64,000 nt of DNA from Pisaster brevispinus (GCA_023634235.1 JAMKCF010000002.1:3063001-3127000); one strand, 5' to 3'. Positions 13,030-26,219 are shown, numbered from the stretch's first letter. Notes: generated by a model not told the origin, from the sequence alone. Numbers and translations: made by a program.

Positions 13030-13205
13030 AATACTATCTTGGCTCTCTCAGGTTCCCATCTATACACCTGGGTGAAGAGAAGCAATTATGGTTAAGTGCA
13101 TTGCTCAAGGACAAAAGTCTCACGACAGGGAATCAAACCCGCAATCCGATGATTCAGCCGTCAGAACTTGAGTCCGATGCACTTAGACCACTCCTTCACG
13201 ACACG
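13030..13205 (-). mobile_element. tRNA-Leu-like SINE (family A)
   Basis: The - strand reads TCGTGAAGGAGTGGTCTAAG (A-box region), GACTCAAG, and GGGTTTGATTCCC (B box), then CTTGAGCAATGCACTTAACC as in the other family A copies. Confidence 0.65.
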
Positions 13206-13623
13206 CCATTCTACAATTGTAGACATGTTCCCTGCGTTAGGACTAATCATAGACACCCATGTTCGCATTATATCAAAATGGCACCAGACTAGTGCCTCAA
13301 TTTGGTGTAACTGATTTGCCTGAAGGAAAACATAATGTAGCTGCATCACTCTAAGATCATACTTTGTTTAAAATGGAGACAAATTCTGGATTCAAACTTT
13401 AAGTAAGCCATGCGCTCTTCATAAACGTTGATAGGCCTATAAGGAAAAAGAAACACAAACAAAACCAAATAATCACCGCAATAAAAACAACTACTGTTCT
13501 TTGGGAAGTATTGTCCTAAAAGTCGAATTAATATACTACTTTCTCATTTAACTCTATGCCCAACACAAAACTCAAAACAACAAAATTAAACACATGAGGC
13601 AATTTGTTACAAAAAATGTAGAT

Positions 13624-13800
13624 TCAAACATGCAAGTGAGTCTTTAAAAGTCCCCCCTTGAAAAACAGAACAGAGTCAGCTTGGCGAGGATGAACAAGTA
13701 AGTCATTCCATAGTGCAGGTGCAATGAAGTTGAAGGGTCTTTGACCATAGAGTTGTGTGGAAACAGAAGTGTGCGTCAGTAAGACTCCGGTATTATTAAT
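13624..13800 (-). pseudogene. Non-LTR retrotransposon (LINE) fragment, end of reverse-transcriptase ORF
   Basis: The translation contains LYGQRPFNFIAPALWNDLL followed by ADSVLFFKGGLLKTHL and a stop. This is the hallmark end of CR1/Jockey-type ORF2 (GDRAFSVAAPRLWNSLP...FKSALKTHL). Only the last 60 or so codons remain. Confidence 0.65.
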
Positions 13801-14338
13801 ACAGACACACAATTGTACGTACGTTCCCTTTGTCCTTTGGAAGGACTGTGTTATGTTGAATGTTGATACTCATTAATGAGACCGTAATGAATACCGTATA
13901 TGACGTAAGAACCAATCGATTGACTAGAATTGTGAAGTCACTGGCAATTCCCTGTTCCCCTTAGCCTCGCTCTGGTGTCATTGCCATGGAGTGAGCGACA
14001 CACAATATGGCTACAGCAGTCTGTTGGGCCGGTTTCACATTGGATCCACTGATTAGGGTTTGGGAGCTTATTGCAATTGGGACTTTGTGGGAGCCAGTGT
14101 ATCATTCTCGAGTTACATTTTCGTGCATTGATTGGAAGGGGTTCCTCGCTAGTCAATTCTAAACACAAACAACCAACATATTCCGGAAAATACGGAAATT
14201 GGAAGAGGTTCAAATCAGCCGGGACTAAGGACCGACAAAATGTGCCCAATTTCAAGGCTCAGCTTACATCGGAATTTGGCGCTTACGGTCACCACTCTCT
14301 GATGTGTACCAGGGTCCAATTTCATAGACATGTTTAGT

Positions 14339-14632
14339 GGCGCGTCGTGGCCGAGCGGATAAGAGCACCGGGCTCAAGCTCTGGTGTTTCTGTTCAGCAG
14401 AGTGTGGGTTAGAGTCCCGGTCGTGACACTTGTGTCCTTAAGCAAGACACTTAACCATTATTGCATCGTCCTTCGGATGGGACGTAAAGCTGCTGGTCCC
14501 GTGTGTTGTGTATTGCACGTAAAAGAACCCAGTGCACTTATCGAAAAGAGAAGGGGTCCGTCCGGTGTTCCTGGTTTGATTTGCAGCATATTGCGCCACA
14601 GCACCTCGTAAACCATTACATGGTGCTATGTA
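14339..14632 (+). mobile_element. tRNA-Leu-like SINE (family A)
   Basis: GTCGTGGCCGAGCGGATAAG, GGCTCAAGCTCTGG with a long variable arm, and GGGTTAGAGTCCCGG resemble a tRNA-Leu head. A body ACTTGTGTCCTTAAGCAAGA follows. The loss of pairing and added body make it a SINE, not a tRNA gene. Confidence 0.7.
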
Positions 14633-14727
14633 AAGGAATAGGTCTCATACTTCAAAATGTAGCTCCACATACCTTGCAGGAAAACAAAAAAGGTCTCCCC
14701 AGGGTCAAGAAGAAAAACACAAGAACT

Positions 14728-14893
14728 ATAGTTCAGCACAGTCACATTATGCTTACCAGAATAGGGTTGACCTACGATAATACCATGTCACATGTACCAT
14801 ATATTATGTGGATGGTATCCTGCTCAATTTTGCTGAGCAGAACTCTTTAAGCGCGATTTTTATTTTTGCTTAAGCAACTCTATGAAACGTATC
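14728..14893 (-). repeat. GGGCCCAATTTCATAG fold-back family, diverged copy
   Basis: Shares ATGCTTACCAGAATAGG, GGTATCCTGCTCA and TTGCTTAAGCAACTCTATGA with full copies. Confidence 0.55.
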
Positions 14894-14899
14894 CCTGAT

Positions 14900-17325
14900 T
14901 TAGACTCTAACACAAGAATATACGCAAGCGCACAAGCAAAGAATTCCTGACGTAAAGCGCGGATTTCATTTGGGCCTAACTGCCGATTTTCCCCGTAAGC
15001 GCCGATTGTTCGTTTACGGTAAGCAGAGCCATGCATGCTTGGCCCCTGACCATAGAGAGTTGAAAAATCATTGGCTCTCGACATTTGCTTCCATCAAAAT
15101 AAGCGACGGTGAGTTTTTTGTTATGGGGGAAGGGGGGTTTCAATTGCGTTTTTAAAATTTTCTTCTACTTTGACAGTATTTCAGACAGAAATATTCCTCT
15201 GGAGGAAAACCAGTGAAACTGAAACTAGTTAATTTCTTGGATTCCTTTCTAAGCAGTGAAGCTGCTGCACCCCTTTCTCTGCTCTAGTTGGATCTATTTG
15301 GTCGTTAGATGGCGCTATTTATACAAACTGACAGGTAAAGTTGCTTGCCTTGCTAGGTGACATGACACTGACAAAATTAAAACTTCTTGTGGTTCGTGAA
15401 AAGGCAATTTAACGCCGTCAAAAATAATACTGTCCACTTTAAGAGACAACAGGCAGCTTTGCTTCATGTGCTTTAAAGAATGACTAACATCATCGACTCC
15501 CAAGGTCTGTTTTAAGTTTCTGAAAAACGGCACATTGCGGAAGGAAGTATCGCTCAATCAGCCAAACATCTCGGCCTCGATTGACGACATGTCATCATGG
15601 GGGCAGGTTCCGGCTGGATTGCGGTCTTTTGTGGCACTGAATGGAAGAAAAAGACCGCATCCAAAATGAAAGGTAAACCACAATCAGCTCTTTCTAACTC
15701 TACGTGTTGGACACTGAAGTGCCCCCAAGTAAGCCTATTGAGTTTAATGTTGTGTAAGCTTTAGTTTGGGGAGGGTGGTGTGTTCATTTTCGGTACCTTA
15801 TGGAGACCAAGGACAAAAAAACAAAAAGGAAAACAAGAGGTCTCCACATGGAAATTCTAAAGACAAATTCTAAATCACAAATTTCCTTGTGGAGCACCAC
15901 AAGGAAATTTGTGTACAAAGTCTATGGGAAACTGTTAAGTGCAGGGACAAAGGAAAGAAACAAAAGAATGCTCCACAATGATGCATTTTTGAGAATGCGT
16001 GTGTGTGGTGGGGGGGGGGGGGTGGGGGTAAGAGAATGGGACCCATAATCGCGGCAAACTTGGCAAAAAGTACCCACAGAAAAAAGTCTTGTGCTCATTC
16101 TGTTGTAAACTTTTGCTTCATTTTCCCTTGAAAAACAGATTGAGTGGAATGAATTTTTTTTTTCCTCAAACTGTACAATAATGTCATTGTATTCATTTGC
16201 AGGGATGAGATTTGACAAAATATGAAAATTCAAAAAAAAAATTGGTTTGCGGCACTGCCCCCCCCCCCGATTCTACACCCAGAGCATCCAATGTTACAAA
16301 TTGAGATATTACTCAGTGCATCACTAGAACTACAAAACAACAGGATTAAACCGCTTCTTTCCCCCTTTGCTGACTTTTTGTTTCCTTCAAGAAAAGGTGA
16401 AGGCTCTACACGAGATTTTGAGAAAATTCTTGAAATCAGGAAAAAAATCACGTGAGCAAGTCACATACCTGCGTCTGTTATGCCTCATGAAAACTAGAGA
16501 GTTTTGAAATAACATTTTCTTCCCGACACAACTTCAATTATTTGCACACTCATCACTCTTAAAGTTCCCTTCCCAACCCTAAATATGTCAATACCGCACA
16601 TGCCGTTCGGAAAAATCATTCAACATTCTGCAATTCCCGGAAACGCGAGTATTGCGAGCCGATGTGTAAGAGTTAAGGTTATAGGCCTATTTAGATTTTC
16701 GTCAAAGAGTTCACATAACAGATAACTGTGATCGTTTAAAGAGAAGATATACGTTTGGTAATCACTCTTAAAGTTTATGGCAATACACACATCAATTTAT
16801 TGCTATCTATGTGAGGACTTTCCTTTGTCCCTCTAACTTAACACTCTCCATAGACTTAGCGCACGAAAAAAATGTGAGGACACAAAAAAACAAAGGATTC
16901 CAATGTGAGGACAGCATTGTCCCTTTTGTATTCCTTTGTTCTACTGTCCCCACTCTTATGGTATTACCATTACAAACTTATTGGTTAGAAGCATACGGCA
17001 GTTCTGGAGAGTAAATGGCATGTTGAGAAGCCTTTCACTTCAAAGTAATGTGTGATTATGAAAAATGATATCAGCTTTTATGCCCCCAAATTTGAGTCTG
17101 AGAAGCGTAACTGTCAGAAACGTTTCTCAGGTTGTGTATTCCTGTTAGTGATTATTCTTCCTCATGCGTGGACATTTTTTGCTCCGGATTTTCAGCGATG
17201 TCTCACAAAACTCAACCACCTTTTGAAATGAATTTTTCACAGGTTATTTTTGTTGTATATCTACATTTACATAGAATTAAAACAATCGAACGATTTCAAA
17301 ACACAAAGGTATACTAAAACCATAG
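14900..17325. other. No gene seen
   Basis: Contains G and C homopolymer runs (16010, 16258). The frames at 15315-15557 and 15922-16455 have no recognisable motif. A fragment near 17200-17315 resembles the TTAAAGGCAG-type element at 25.4 kb. Confidence 0.35.
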
Positions 17326-17330
17326 GCCCC

Positions 17331-17758
17331 TACTGGGTTGAACAGAGAAATATTTACTAGAGCAGGATTTGAACCTGCGACCTCTGGATTAATGTTCCAG
17401 AGCTCTACCAACTGGGCTATCTAGACCTATTGACGGTCTCCCTATTTTGTCAATATCTTTGTTCGGGGGTGCCAGTCAGGAGCCATTCAACCTATAACTG
17501 CCGTATGGCCAGGGATCCCACCCAACTTTACGAGATAAGCGGCAGCAGCGGGACCACCTTAAGGGGATGCAACTTTTCAAAACAAACGTCAAGTAATAAA
17601 CCACAAGGGAAACTGACTGGGTAACTTTTAAATAATGTTAACAAAGAAAACTGAGGTCACAGGTTCAAATCCCGCTATAGTAAGTTTGTCTTTGTTCGCC
17701 CCCAAATTATTTCAAATTGACCCAGTCGGTTTCCCTTGTGGTTTAATACTTGATAACG
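17331..17758 (-). mobile_element. tRNA-derived SINE (family B), two copies head to head
   Basis: A - strand copy (TAGCCCAGTTGGTAGAGC A box and GGTTCAAATCC B box, about 17358-17428, body to 17620) is followed by a + strand copy of the other half. Both share the AATAAACCACAAGGGAAACTG end. Confidence 0.7.
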
Positions 17759-17759
17759 G

Positions 17760-19110
17760 TTTTTTTTAAGTGTAACTTTTACTGTTTAGGAGTAAATTAG
17801 TTTAGTTTAGTTTAGTTTATTTTTTATTATAATTTGTTTTTAGATAAAAGACACGGCAAATAAAACAAAATACACAAGTAAACTAAGTACACCAGAAAAC
17901 AAACAGCAATTATGGAAACAAATCCAAGTTATTTTTGTCCGCATTTAGAGCTCGCCTATACATGTCATACATGCTCATTTTTTCTTTAAAAATGTTGATT
18001 GAATAATTTTATTAGTAGTAACTTTAAGGTTGTTTTTTTCAAGTATTAACCCTAGAAGTAACAACTGTTTCTCAGGCTTGCAATGTAACTGCGAAACAAA
18101 TAAGACAACCGATAGCACAAGGAGTTCCCATCATGACGTACAAGTAGTTCAAACAGTCGGCAGGTTGTGGTTTTATTTGAAGTCCCTTAGGTCAAGAGGT
18201 CACAAAATCGTACCTTGAGGGAATTCCGGATCCTTCTAACAGAAACCCTTCTTTTTAGACAGGACGTGGGAAATGAGCAGACAGGAACAGTGTGCGTGTT
18301 TGTACTGCATGTTTGGAAGAGTCTCTGGTATACTGTGAGGATTTTGTTCGGTTAATGTGGTAAAACTTCAAGTTTTGGAACAAATTAAAGTCCGTGTAAG
18401 TAATAAAAACACCCGACTCACTACACTTACAGCACCCCACGGCGTGAAATTTCCTGGAAAAAGTTCGTTTGGAACTTATTTTGAGGAGAGAGGTAAAATC
18501 GTTCAGTTTGCATCGAAACTACAGCTGGATACAATTTGTCGAGGAACTGGAGTTATCATGTAGAGATGTTTTTAAGCTAAACACTTCACACTGACTTACA
18601 ACGATGCGAAATTTTGAAAGTCAGGCGAAGCAACGATACTGATTTTTGAATATTCTTTTTTTAATTGGAGGTCGGTGATGTGACATCTGTTTCGAAACGC
18701 AACTGAGAACTCACACAAATTGTCGGTTTCCTCGACTGGCACCTCTCGGCATAAAGCTGGAAAGATCTTCAAGATTGTGAAGAATTGTACGAGGAGGCTT
18801 CTTTCATTTTGAAATTTGGCAAATGGTTGTTCCTTCACACATATAGTTAAAGCAACATTTCGGAAGACAACTGGGGCTATTTTTTTGTATAGGATATAGT
18901 GCTTTCCTTTGCTGCGTGTTCGTTCAAGTTGATGAGTTCGTAAGTATTGATGATGTCAGCATTATGTGATACCAAAAATCCTGCATTATTAATATTATTA
19001 CATATTTCTGATCATAAAACCATAAGATGCCTCATAAGTAAACTTTGTCACTGTAGCTAGCAAGCCCGAGGAAACCTGTAAATAAGGTTGCTTGCCATGT
19101 GAACCATTTT
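17760..19110. other. No gene seen
   Basis: A (TTTAG)n run at about 17797-17820 leads into AT-rich sequence with a LINE-tail look. Frames at 18357-18838 on both strands are unrecognised. Confidence 0.35.
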
Positions 19111-21180
19111 CTTAAAAACTAGAGGATTTGAATGAATGTTCTCTTCCAAAAACCAATGATCTATAATCCCTTTATGAAATGTTTGAAATTAGGAGGATTT
19201 GAATAATGTACTCTTCCAACAACCAATGATGTACCATCCCTTTATGATGTTTCTTGGTAACTAGAGAATTGGAATGGACGTACTCTTCCATTACCCAATA
19301 ATGTGCCACCCCTTTATGATTATGTTTCTTGATAACTAGAATTTGAATGAATGTACTCTCCCATTAACCAATGATGTACCATCCCTTTATGACGTGTTTC
19401 TTGAAAACTAGAGGATTGGAATGAATGTACTCTTCCAATAACCAATGATGTACCATACCTTTATGATGTTTCTTGGTAACTAGAGAATTGGAATGAATGT
19501 ACTCTTCCATTACCAAATAATGTGCCACCCCTTTATGATTATGTTTCTTGATAACTATAGAGGATTTCAATGAATGTACTCTTCCATTAACCAATAATGT
19601 ACCATCCCTTTATGCTATGTTTCTTGAAAACAAGAGGATTTGAATGAATGTACTCTTCCAATAACCAATGATGAACCATCCCTTTATGACATGCTTCTTG
19701 AAAACTAGAGGATTGGAATGAGTGTACTCTTCCATTACCCAATAATGTGCCACCCCTTTATGATGTGTTTCTTGAAAACTAGAGGATTGGAATGAATGTA
19801 CTCTTCCATTCACCAATAATGTACCTGATCCCTTTATGCTATGTTTCTTGAAAACAAGAGGATTGGAATGAGTGTACTCTTCCAATAACCAATGATGTAC
19901 CATCCCTTTATGACATGTTTCTTGAAAACTAGAGAATTGGAATGAATGTACTCTTCCATTACCCAATAATGTGCCACCCCTTTATGACATGTTGTGACAA
20001 CTAGAGTATTGGAATGGTTTACTTCCTATAAAACCATTGGTTCACGATCCATATTTTACAATTCTTGATAACTAGAGGATTGGAATGAATGTACTCTTCC
20101 AATAACCAATGATGAACCATCCCTTTATGACATGCTTATTGAAAACTAGAGGATTGGAATGAGTGTACTCTTCCATTACCCAATAATGTGCCACCCCTTT
20201 ATGATTATGTTTCTTGATAACTAGAGGATTTGAATGAATGTACTCTTCCATTAACCAATGATGTACCATCCCTTTATGATGTGTTTCTTGATAACTAGGA
20301 TTTGAATGAATGTACTCTTCCATTAACCAATGACGTACCATCCCTTTATGATGTGTTTCTTGAAACTAGAGGATTGGAATGAATGTACTCTTCCATTAAC
20401 CAATGATGTACCATCCCTTTATGATGTGTTTCTTGAAAACTAGAGGATTGGAATGAATGTACTCTTCCATTCACCAATAATGTACCTGATCCCTTTATGC
20501 TATGTTTCTTGAAAACAAGAGGATTGGAATGAGTGTACTCTTCCAATAACCAATGATGTACCATCCCTTTATGCTATGTTTCTTGAAAACAAGAGGATTG
20601 GAATGAGTGTACTCTTCCAATAACCAATGATGTACCATCCCTTTATGACATGTTTCTTGAAAACTAGAGAATTGGAATGAATGTACTCTTCCATTACCCA
20701 ATAATGTGCCACCCCTTTATGACATGTTGTGACAACTAGAGTATTGGAATGGTTTACTTCCTATAAAACCATTGGTTCACGATCCATATTTTACAATTCT
20801 TGAAAACTAGAGGATTGGAATTAATGTACTCTTCCAATAACCAATGTGTACCATCCCTTTATGATATGTTTCTTGAAAGCTAAAGGATTGGAATGAATGT
20901 ACTCTTCCAATCCCCAATGACGTACCATCCCTTTATGACATGTTATGATAACTAGAGTATTAAAATGGTATACTTCCAAAAAACATTGGTTCACGATCCA
21001 TATGTTACAATTCTTGAAACTAGAGGATTGGAATGAGTGTACTCTTCCAATAACCAATGACGTACCATCCCTTTATGACATGTTATGATAATTAGACTAT
21101 TGAAATGGTGTACTTAAAAAAAAACCATTGGTTCCACGATCCATATGTTACATTTCTTGAAAACTAAAGGATACATGTAA
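19110..21180 (+). repeat. 74-bp satellite array with higher-order repeats
   Basis: About 28 units built on TTTCTTGAAAACTAGAGGAT, GTACTCTTCCATTAACCAAT and CCATCCCTTTATGA. A divergent variant unit with AACCATTGGTTCACGATCC recurs at about 19984, 20711, 20938 and 21076. The first two are 727 bp apart within near-identical flanks, so part of the array was duplicated as a block. Open frames on the - strand are repeat artefacts. Confidence 0.92.
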
Positions 21181-21189
21181 AAGAATTTC

Positions 21190-22000
21190 TTCAACCAGCC
21201 CATCGACACCATCCCTTTAATAGAACCGCATTGTAAATTGAGGCCTTCCAGTTTCTCCACGGTGGAACGGATGTTTTATTTGTAGGGAATTCCTCCTGAT
21301 TGACGGGGCAATTACTGGGATTAGCGTGAATTGTTTCTAAATCGTGCCAACAGAGAGGGTCTGAAGTGGCCCCCGCCCCGACCAAAAGGCCACGAGTGTT
21401 CCCCCGGTTTAACAACCATCATTTTTCAAGTACCGTCAGATACGCTCACAAGGGGGCTCGGTGGTACGGTTTTCAGGACGTACTGTGCTTATAGTTCTCT
21501 GTTATTCAAGTTGAAAGCTCGGTGACAAAAGGGGGGAACTCTGGCTGAAGGGCTTGCGGCTGGCAGAGTTGTTTTTGTTGAAGGGGTCGTGGCTGGAGAT
21601 TACTTCCAGTACAATAACGGCGGTATCGATCGCGGTTTACGCCAAAACTGTGAGCCTCCTACCATTTCCCCTCGTGTTCTTTATCGGCAAGGGAACAAGT
21701 TGTGAAGTTACAGGTAAGTTTTCCGCTGGTTACTTTTCTCTCAATTCTGACAGTTTATTTATCAATTTGTGTACAATATTGGTAAATGTATGAGATGACA
21801 CTGAATTGGTGACGGTTCAATTTGTGTACACGAATATTGTTTCCATTTACATTTACGGAGTACCAAAACGTTGGGTTTTCCTTATCACAACTAAGAAAGT
21901 CTGCATTATGGTCCATTGATTTGACAACTGTATCAAGAAATCTACGCCAATGTTTCCCGTCTTAAACAGTGTCATGAGCCTAAAGACATGGCAACACTTG
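21190..22000. other. No confirmed gene; one donor-like site
   Basis: GTTACAG/GTAAGTTTTC at about 21711-21721 is a strong donor consensus, so a non-coding or 5' exon could end there. The adjoining frame starts only at TTG and has no known motif. Confidence 0.25.
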
Positions 22001-22014
22001 CAAGGTATTACACT

Positions 22015-22475
22015 TGTGGGTCAGAATTTACCCGTAACCCGGATTCCGGGTCAAGCTGACCCGGAGACTAGTTTTTAAAATGGGATTTTAACTTTGATTC
22101 TGCGTCAGTTTGACAACTATTCCGGGTAATTTTGACACATATTCCGGGTCATTTTGACACAGATTCCGGGTCATTTTGACACATATTCCGGGTCATTTTG
22201 ACACAGATTCCGGGTCATTTTGACACAGATTCCGGGTCATTTTGACACAGATTCTGGGTCATTTTGACACAGATTCCGGGTCATTTTGACACAGATTCCG
22301 GGTCATTTTGACACAGATTCCGGGTCATTTTGACACAGATTCCAGGTCATTTTGACACAGATTCCGGGTCATTTTGACACAGATTCCGGGTAATACTGAC
22401 CCCCTCGGAAACGGGTCACTCAGGCCCCACGGAAAATCCATGCCGGTTCTGACCCGGGTCTTTTTTTATAGTGTA
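22015..22475 (+). repeat. GGGTCA-palindrome element with an internal 22-bp array
   Basis: The outer parts match the family. Inside, about 12-13 copies of a 22-bp unit carrying GGGTCATTTTGACAC run from about 22116 to 22400 with few differences. Confidence 0.9.
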
Positions 22476-22849
22476 GGTGCTGTTATGCTTACCACTATCC
22501 GAGTGAGTAAGACGTCATTGGCGAAGGTTGAATTGAAGCGCAGCACTGTAACCTCTCTTTAAATAATGATATGGTTCACATCAGTCACGTTTGCAAAGTT
22601 GATGTACTGTGATTTTCATCCTTTAAAAAAAAAGTACATGAGTTGTCTTACAGCAGTTTACGTTGAGTCAAGATAAACTTATTTCAAACAACGGCAAAGC
22701 TTGCCAAGCTGCTGCCATGTGTTTCTCACTTCCACAGATTCTATAGTCACGGTATATAACATTGGTAACAATTAATGCTACTACATTGGTTTGCTTAGCC
22801 GATTTGAGTCAGTACGTTCAGCATGGTAAAGCTAGTAAAACTACTTGTG

Positions 22850-23320
22850 CATGATTTTTACTCTCTTTGAACCAATATATGGTACATGCCCAAACCGGTT
22901 TTCGGTTTCTTCATTCTCTTTAAATCAAGGTAAGTTAATACAGTAAACTAAACTACTGGTACTCATTTACTCTCTTTGAATCAATATAAGGTAATAACTA
23001 AACTACTGGTACTGCATGGTGTTCGGTATATTTACTCTCTTTACATCAAAGTAAGGTACAGTATACTAAACTATTTGTATCCGTTCCTTTACTCTTCTGG
23101 AACCGGTTTCTTTACTCTCTTTGGATTAAGGGAAGGTACAGTATACTTAAGTATTGGTACCCGTGTATTTACTATTTGAATCAATATAAGGTAGAGTATA
23201 CTAAACAACTACTAGGCCTACCTGTTGTTCACTCTCTTTGAATCAATTGAAGGCACGGTAAACTCAAACAGCATGGTGCCGGTTTAATTACTGTCTTTGA
23301 ATCAAGATAATGTACATTAT
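22850..23320 (+). repeat. Degenerate TTTACTCTCTTTGAATCA array
   Basis: About seven units of roughly 60 bp, each with CTCTTTGAATCAA then ATAAGGTA-like words. It is related to the array at 26.2 kb. Confidence 0.75.
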
Positions 23321-23509
23321 TGGTGTTGGCCAAAACGTTAGTTACTGATATGTTGTATACCGCCTTCAGATTGTCCAGTGCATGCACCAAGCACAACTAC
23401 ACAGTACACTGCTTCAGTGTAATCTCCAAGGAATTTATGACAGACTTTTATGACTTTCTTAAATAATGACAGATTTAAGAAAGAAGAACCATTATGGATG
23501 TTCTTTTAT

Positions 23510-24010
23510 TGAAAAGTGGTTAATTCCAGGGAAATTTATCACAAGGTTGTCTCACGACGAAATAGGTCATTATTTCATAGGTCAATAAAATACAGTGAAG
23601 GAAGTGGCGCCCACAATCCAAGGTTGTCTTAAAGGTTACAGGATCGGTAGAGCTGACATAAAACAGTCGCAGGCAGTGTTCATGTTTTGTGTGATCAACC
23701 ATTTTACATGAAACCTGTGAAAATTTGGGCTTAATCCGTTGTGTGAGTCAGGAGGAAATAGTGAAAACCATGTAGGAACTTTCAGCATGTACATGTAAAC
23801 ACATGTATCAACCGCAATCAACTGTTAAGGTTTTCTGATACAGTTTTCTCGAATAAGACTTAATTTCAGATGGAAATTTTTCACAGAAAAATGGGTTCAA
23901 GGATGTACTTCATAATCAGTAAGCTTTCAAACTAAAACTAAAGCAGTGATGTTTTTTGTCTTTACCGAAGCCTGTATAATACCTTCAGAGGTTTGGAACG
24001 TCTAATCCAT
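23510..24010 (+). repeat. Dispersed repeat shared with 45.7-46.1 kb
   Basis: GGATCGGT-GAGCTGAC-AAA-CAGTCGCAG-CAGTGTTCATGTTTT-GTG and ACAGTTTTCTCGAATA recur in inverse orientation in D2HGDH intron 4. Both end near a GGTATTATA-like string. Confidence 0.6.
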
Positions 24011-25050
24011 CCACGTTTTTAGCGAGATACCAACCGAATCTCTGGCCGCAGCATTCACAAACGGACACCACGGAAATTTGAATCTCCCTAAAACTCCCGT
24101 GAGTCATACTTTTATTGATTTCTAATCGACCGGGGCGCTTTAGATGAAATAATTTCGTAGGATACCTACCATCTCTATAACACGGAGGCTTTCGGATATA
24201 GAAAGTACAAAAACAAAATTCGAGGTCATTACCAAATACCCTACCTTTACGTGAACAATTCAGACAGTTTTTTGTTTTGCTTAATCATTGCGATTAATGT
24301 ACAATAACCTCTTGGCAAAAATCCCGTAACCAACTTTCAAATTCAGAGAGAAGCTAAAATAGTCATTACTACTTTTAAGTTCATATTGCTTTAGAAATGA
24401 AGGAAAACAAGAATGCACGGATTTTTTTCTTTCTTTTTCTCTCTCTCTCTCTCTCTCTCAAGCACAGCTTTGTCAAAAACGCCTCATTGAATTCCCATTC
24501 ATTTTTTTTGGCGGTGCACATCAAGAATTTTATTAAAATCCATGGAACTAATTAAATTTTGATGATTGGGTGGCACGGGGGGGATTAAGATGGCTCCCCA
24601 GAGAACAGGAAACCGTTGTCGGCCGTTCTTTTTGTCGTTTGTCCGGGTGCTTGGAGGGAGCAGCCGCGGCTGCCGAGAGACCTCGCAACGCACTCATCAC
24701 TTTCGCTTGTGGTACCGGGGCCATGGACCTCTAGGTGATAGCATCATTTACATTCTGATCAAATTACTGGGCGTTCGACAAAGGCAGAACAATTTGATAA
24801 ACACATTGTGAATGTACTTTATATTGCACTCAAAGTGCCTTAAAGATGGGGTCGGTAATGGAGGAACTGGCGATTTGCTTTCATTTGAAGTCGCGGCCTG
24901 TAATAATTTTGCGACTGCACTTTGTTTTTCTTTGGTTTTCTACGATACTTTTATAAACTTTGAAATATTTCTGTGGTGGATTAACACTCGTGTGATTTAG
25001 TGATTTTGTTTCTTCTAAAAACATATTTATAATCTATATTTATAGACCGC
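24011..25050. other. No gene seen
   Basis: Holds a (CT)n run at about 24437-24460. The G/C-rich frames around 24570-24720 have no known motif. Confidence 0.35.
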
Positions 25051-25054
25051 CAAC

Positions 25055-25175
25055 ATGGGGCTAGAGAGCTCAGTTGGTAGAGCGCCGTATACGGTTGTCG
25101 CAGCTTCAAGTCCCGCTCTATTCAATTGTTCTTTGTTCAACCCAACAAAACAATTTTGTTTAGGTGTACGATTTG
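25055..25175 (+). mobile_element. tRNA-derived SINE (family B) fragment
   Basis: GGGCTAGAGAGCTCAGTTGG, TAGAGCGCC and CAAGTCCCGCTCTA, then TTCTTTGTTCAACCC. Confidence 0.65.
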
Positions 25176-25405
25176 AACCTCTGCACGGCGAGGAAAGTGG
25201 GGAATAAATAAACCAGTTTGCTGGTGGAGACGACCTTGTGATAATTTCTCTTTGAAATAAGTGGTGGTTCGAAAAGAACCAGAGGCGACATTCCGAACAG
25301 TGTCCTCTGTTTATTTTATCTACTTGTTTTTTTAAGGTTTTTAAAAATGTATTTTGTGTCATAAGAAATCTCCCCAAATAACTGTACATAATCTAATGTT
25401 AGACA

Positions 25406-25676
25406 TTAAAGGCAGGGTATACTTTTGGCAACTGTCAAAGACCAGTTTCCTCACATGGTGCACCCCAACATATGCATAAAATAACAAACCTTTGAAAATT
25501 TGCGCTCGATTGGTCATCGAAGTTGCAAAAAAAAAAACGAAAGATAAAAACACCATTGTGACATAGAATTGTGTGCTTCAAGATACATAAGCAAGGCTTC
25601 ATGCCTGAAGCTTTTTTCAGACTCAAATTTGTTGGTGAAAAATTACATCTTTATCTCTAACTACATTACTTTAAAG
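25406..25676. repeat. TTAA-bounded MITE-like element
   Basis: Starts TTAAAGGCAGGGTATACTTT and ends near CTTTAAAGG, with GGTTTGTTATTTTATGCATA-type interior on the reverse strand. I recall this layout from abundant echinoderm piggyBac-type MITEs. The copy is old. Confidence 0.45.
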
Positions 25677-25679
25677 GAG

Positions 25680-26215
25680 GTCGGTTTTAACAGTGCTTTA
25701 TAATCAACAGCTCTCCTGTGCTCTTTACCAAGTAAGTTTTTATGGTCCTTAATTTTGGAGTAACTGCCAAAGATAAACCCTGACTCCCTCTGAGCGACAA
25801 GACCCATTAATGTTAGTGATAGAATCATGAACGGTTTACAAATTATACTTGGAGACCAAATTTCAAAATAACTCATTCAAGTCCATAAAGTAGGAATTGC
25901 ATCAGTGTAAAAACAACCAGTTAGTCTGAACACTTTACATCTACAGCAAATCTCGTTGGAAATGGTTCATTTCTCAGAATGATTGATGGCTATTATTGTA
26001 CACAGTTTACACGACAATTGATTTATGGGATGCACTTGCAGTTGCCCATGTTCCCACTTCAAGCACTCGACACTCTAGTTTCGACGACAGAGCACGGGCA
26101 AACAAGATGCATTTGTCAAATTCACAGTTCGTTCTCCCACTTCACGAAACGTCGACGAACTAATGTGTTTATATAGTTAACAATTCCGACCAGCATTGGT
26201 AATGTTGGTAAGACT
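25680..26215. other. No gene seen
   Basis: Unique-looking sequence before the motif array. Confidence 0.35.
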
Positions 26216-26219
26216 GCTT

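Noticed and set aside
19364..21057. Protein-coding genes on the - strand across the 74-bp satellite
   Set aside because: The predicted peptides are translations of the repeat unit, shift frame between units and have no ATG or splice support.
21554..21793. Secreted or membrane protein exon before the GTAAGT donor
   Set aside because: No ATG start, no family motif and no partner exon found; kept only as a possible non-coding exon end.
25155..25395. Conserved protein fragment near RGSNRTPKQNCFVGLNKEQ
   Set aside because: It is the reverse strand of a tRNA-derived SINE and its flank.
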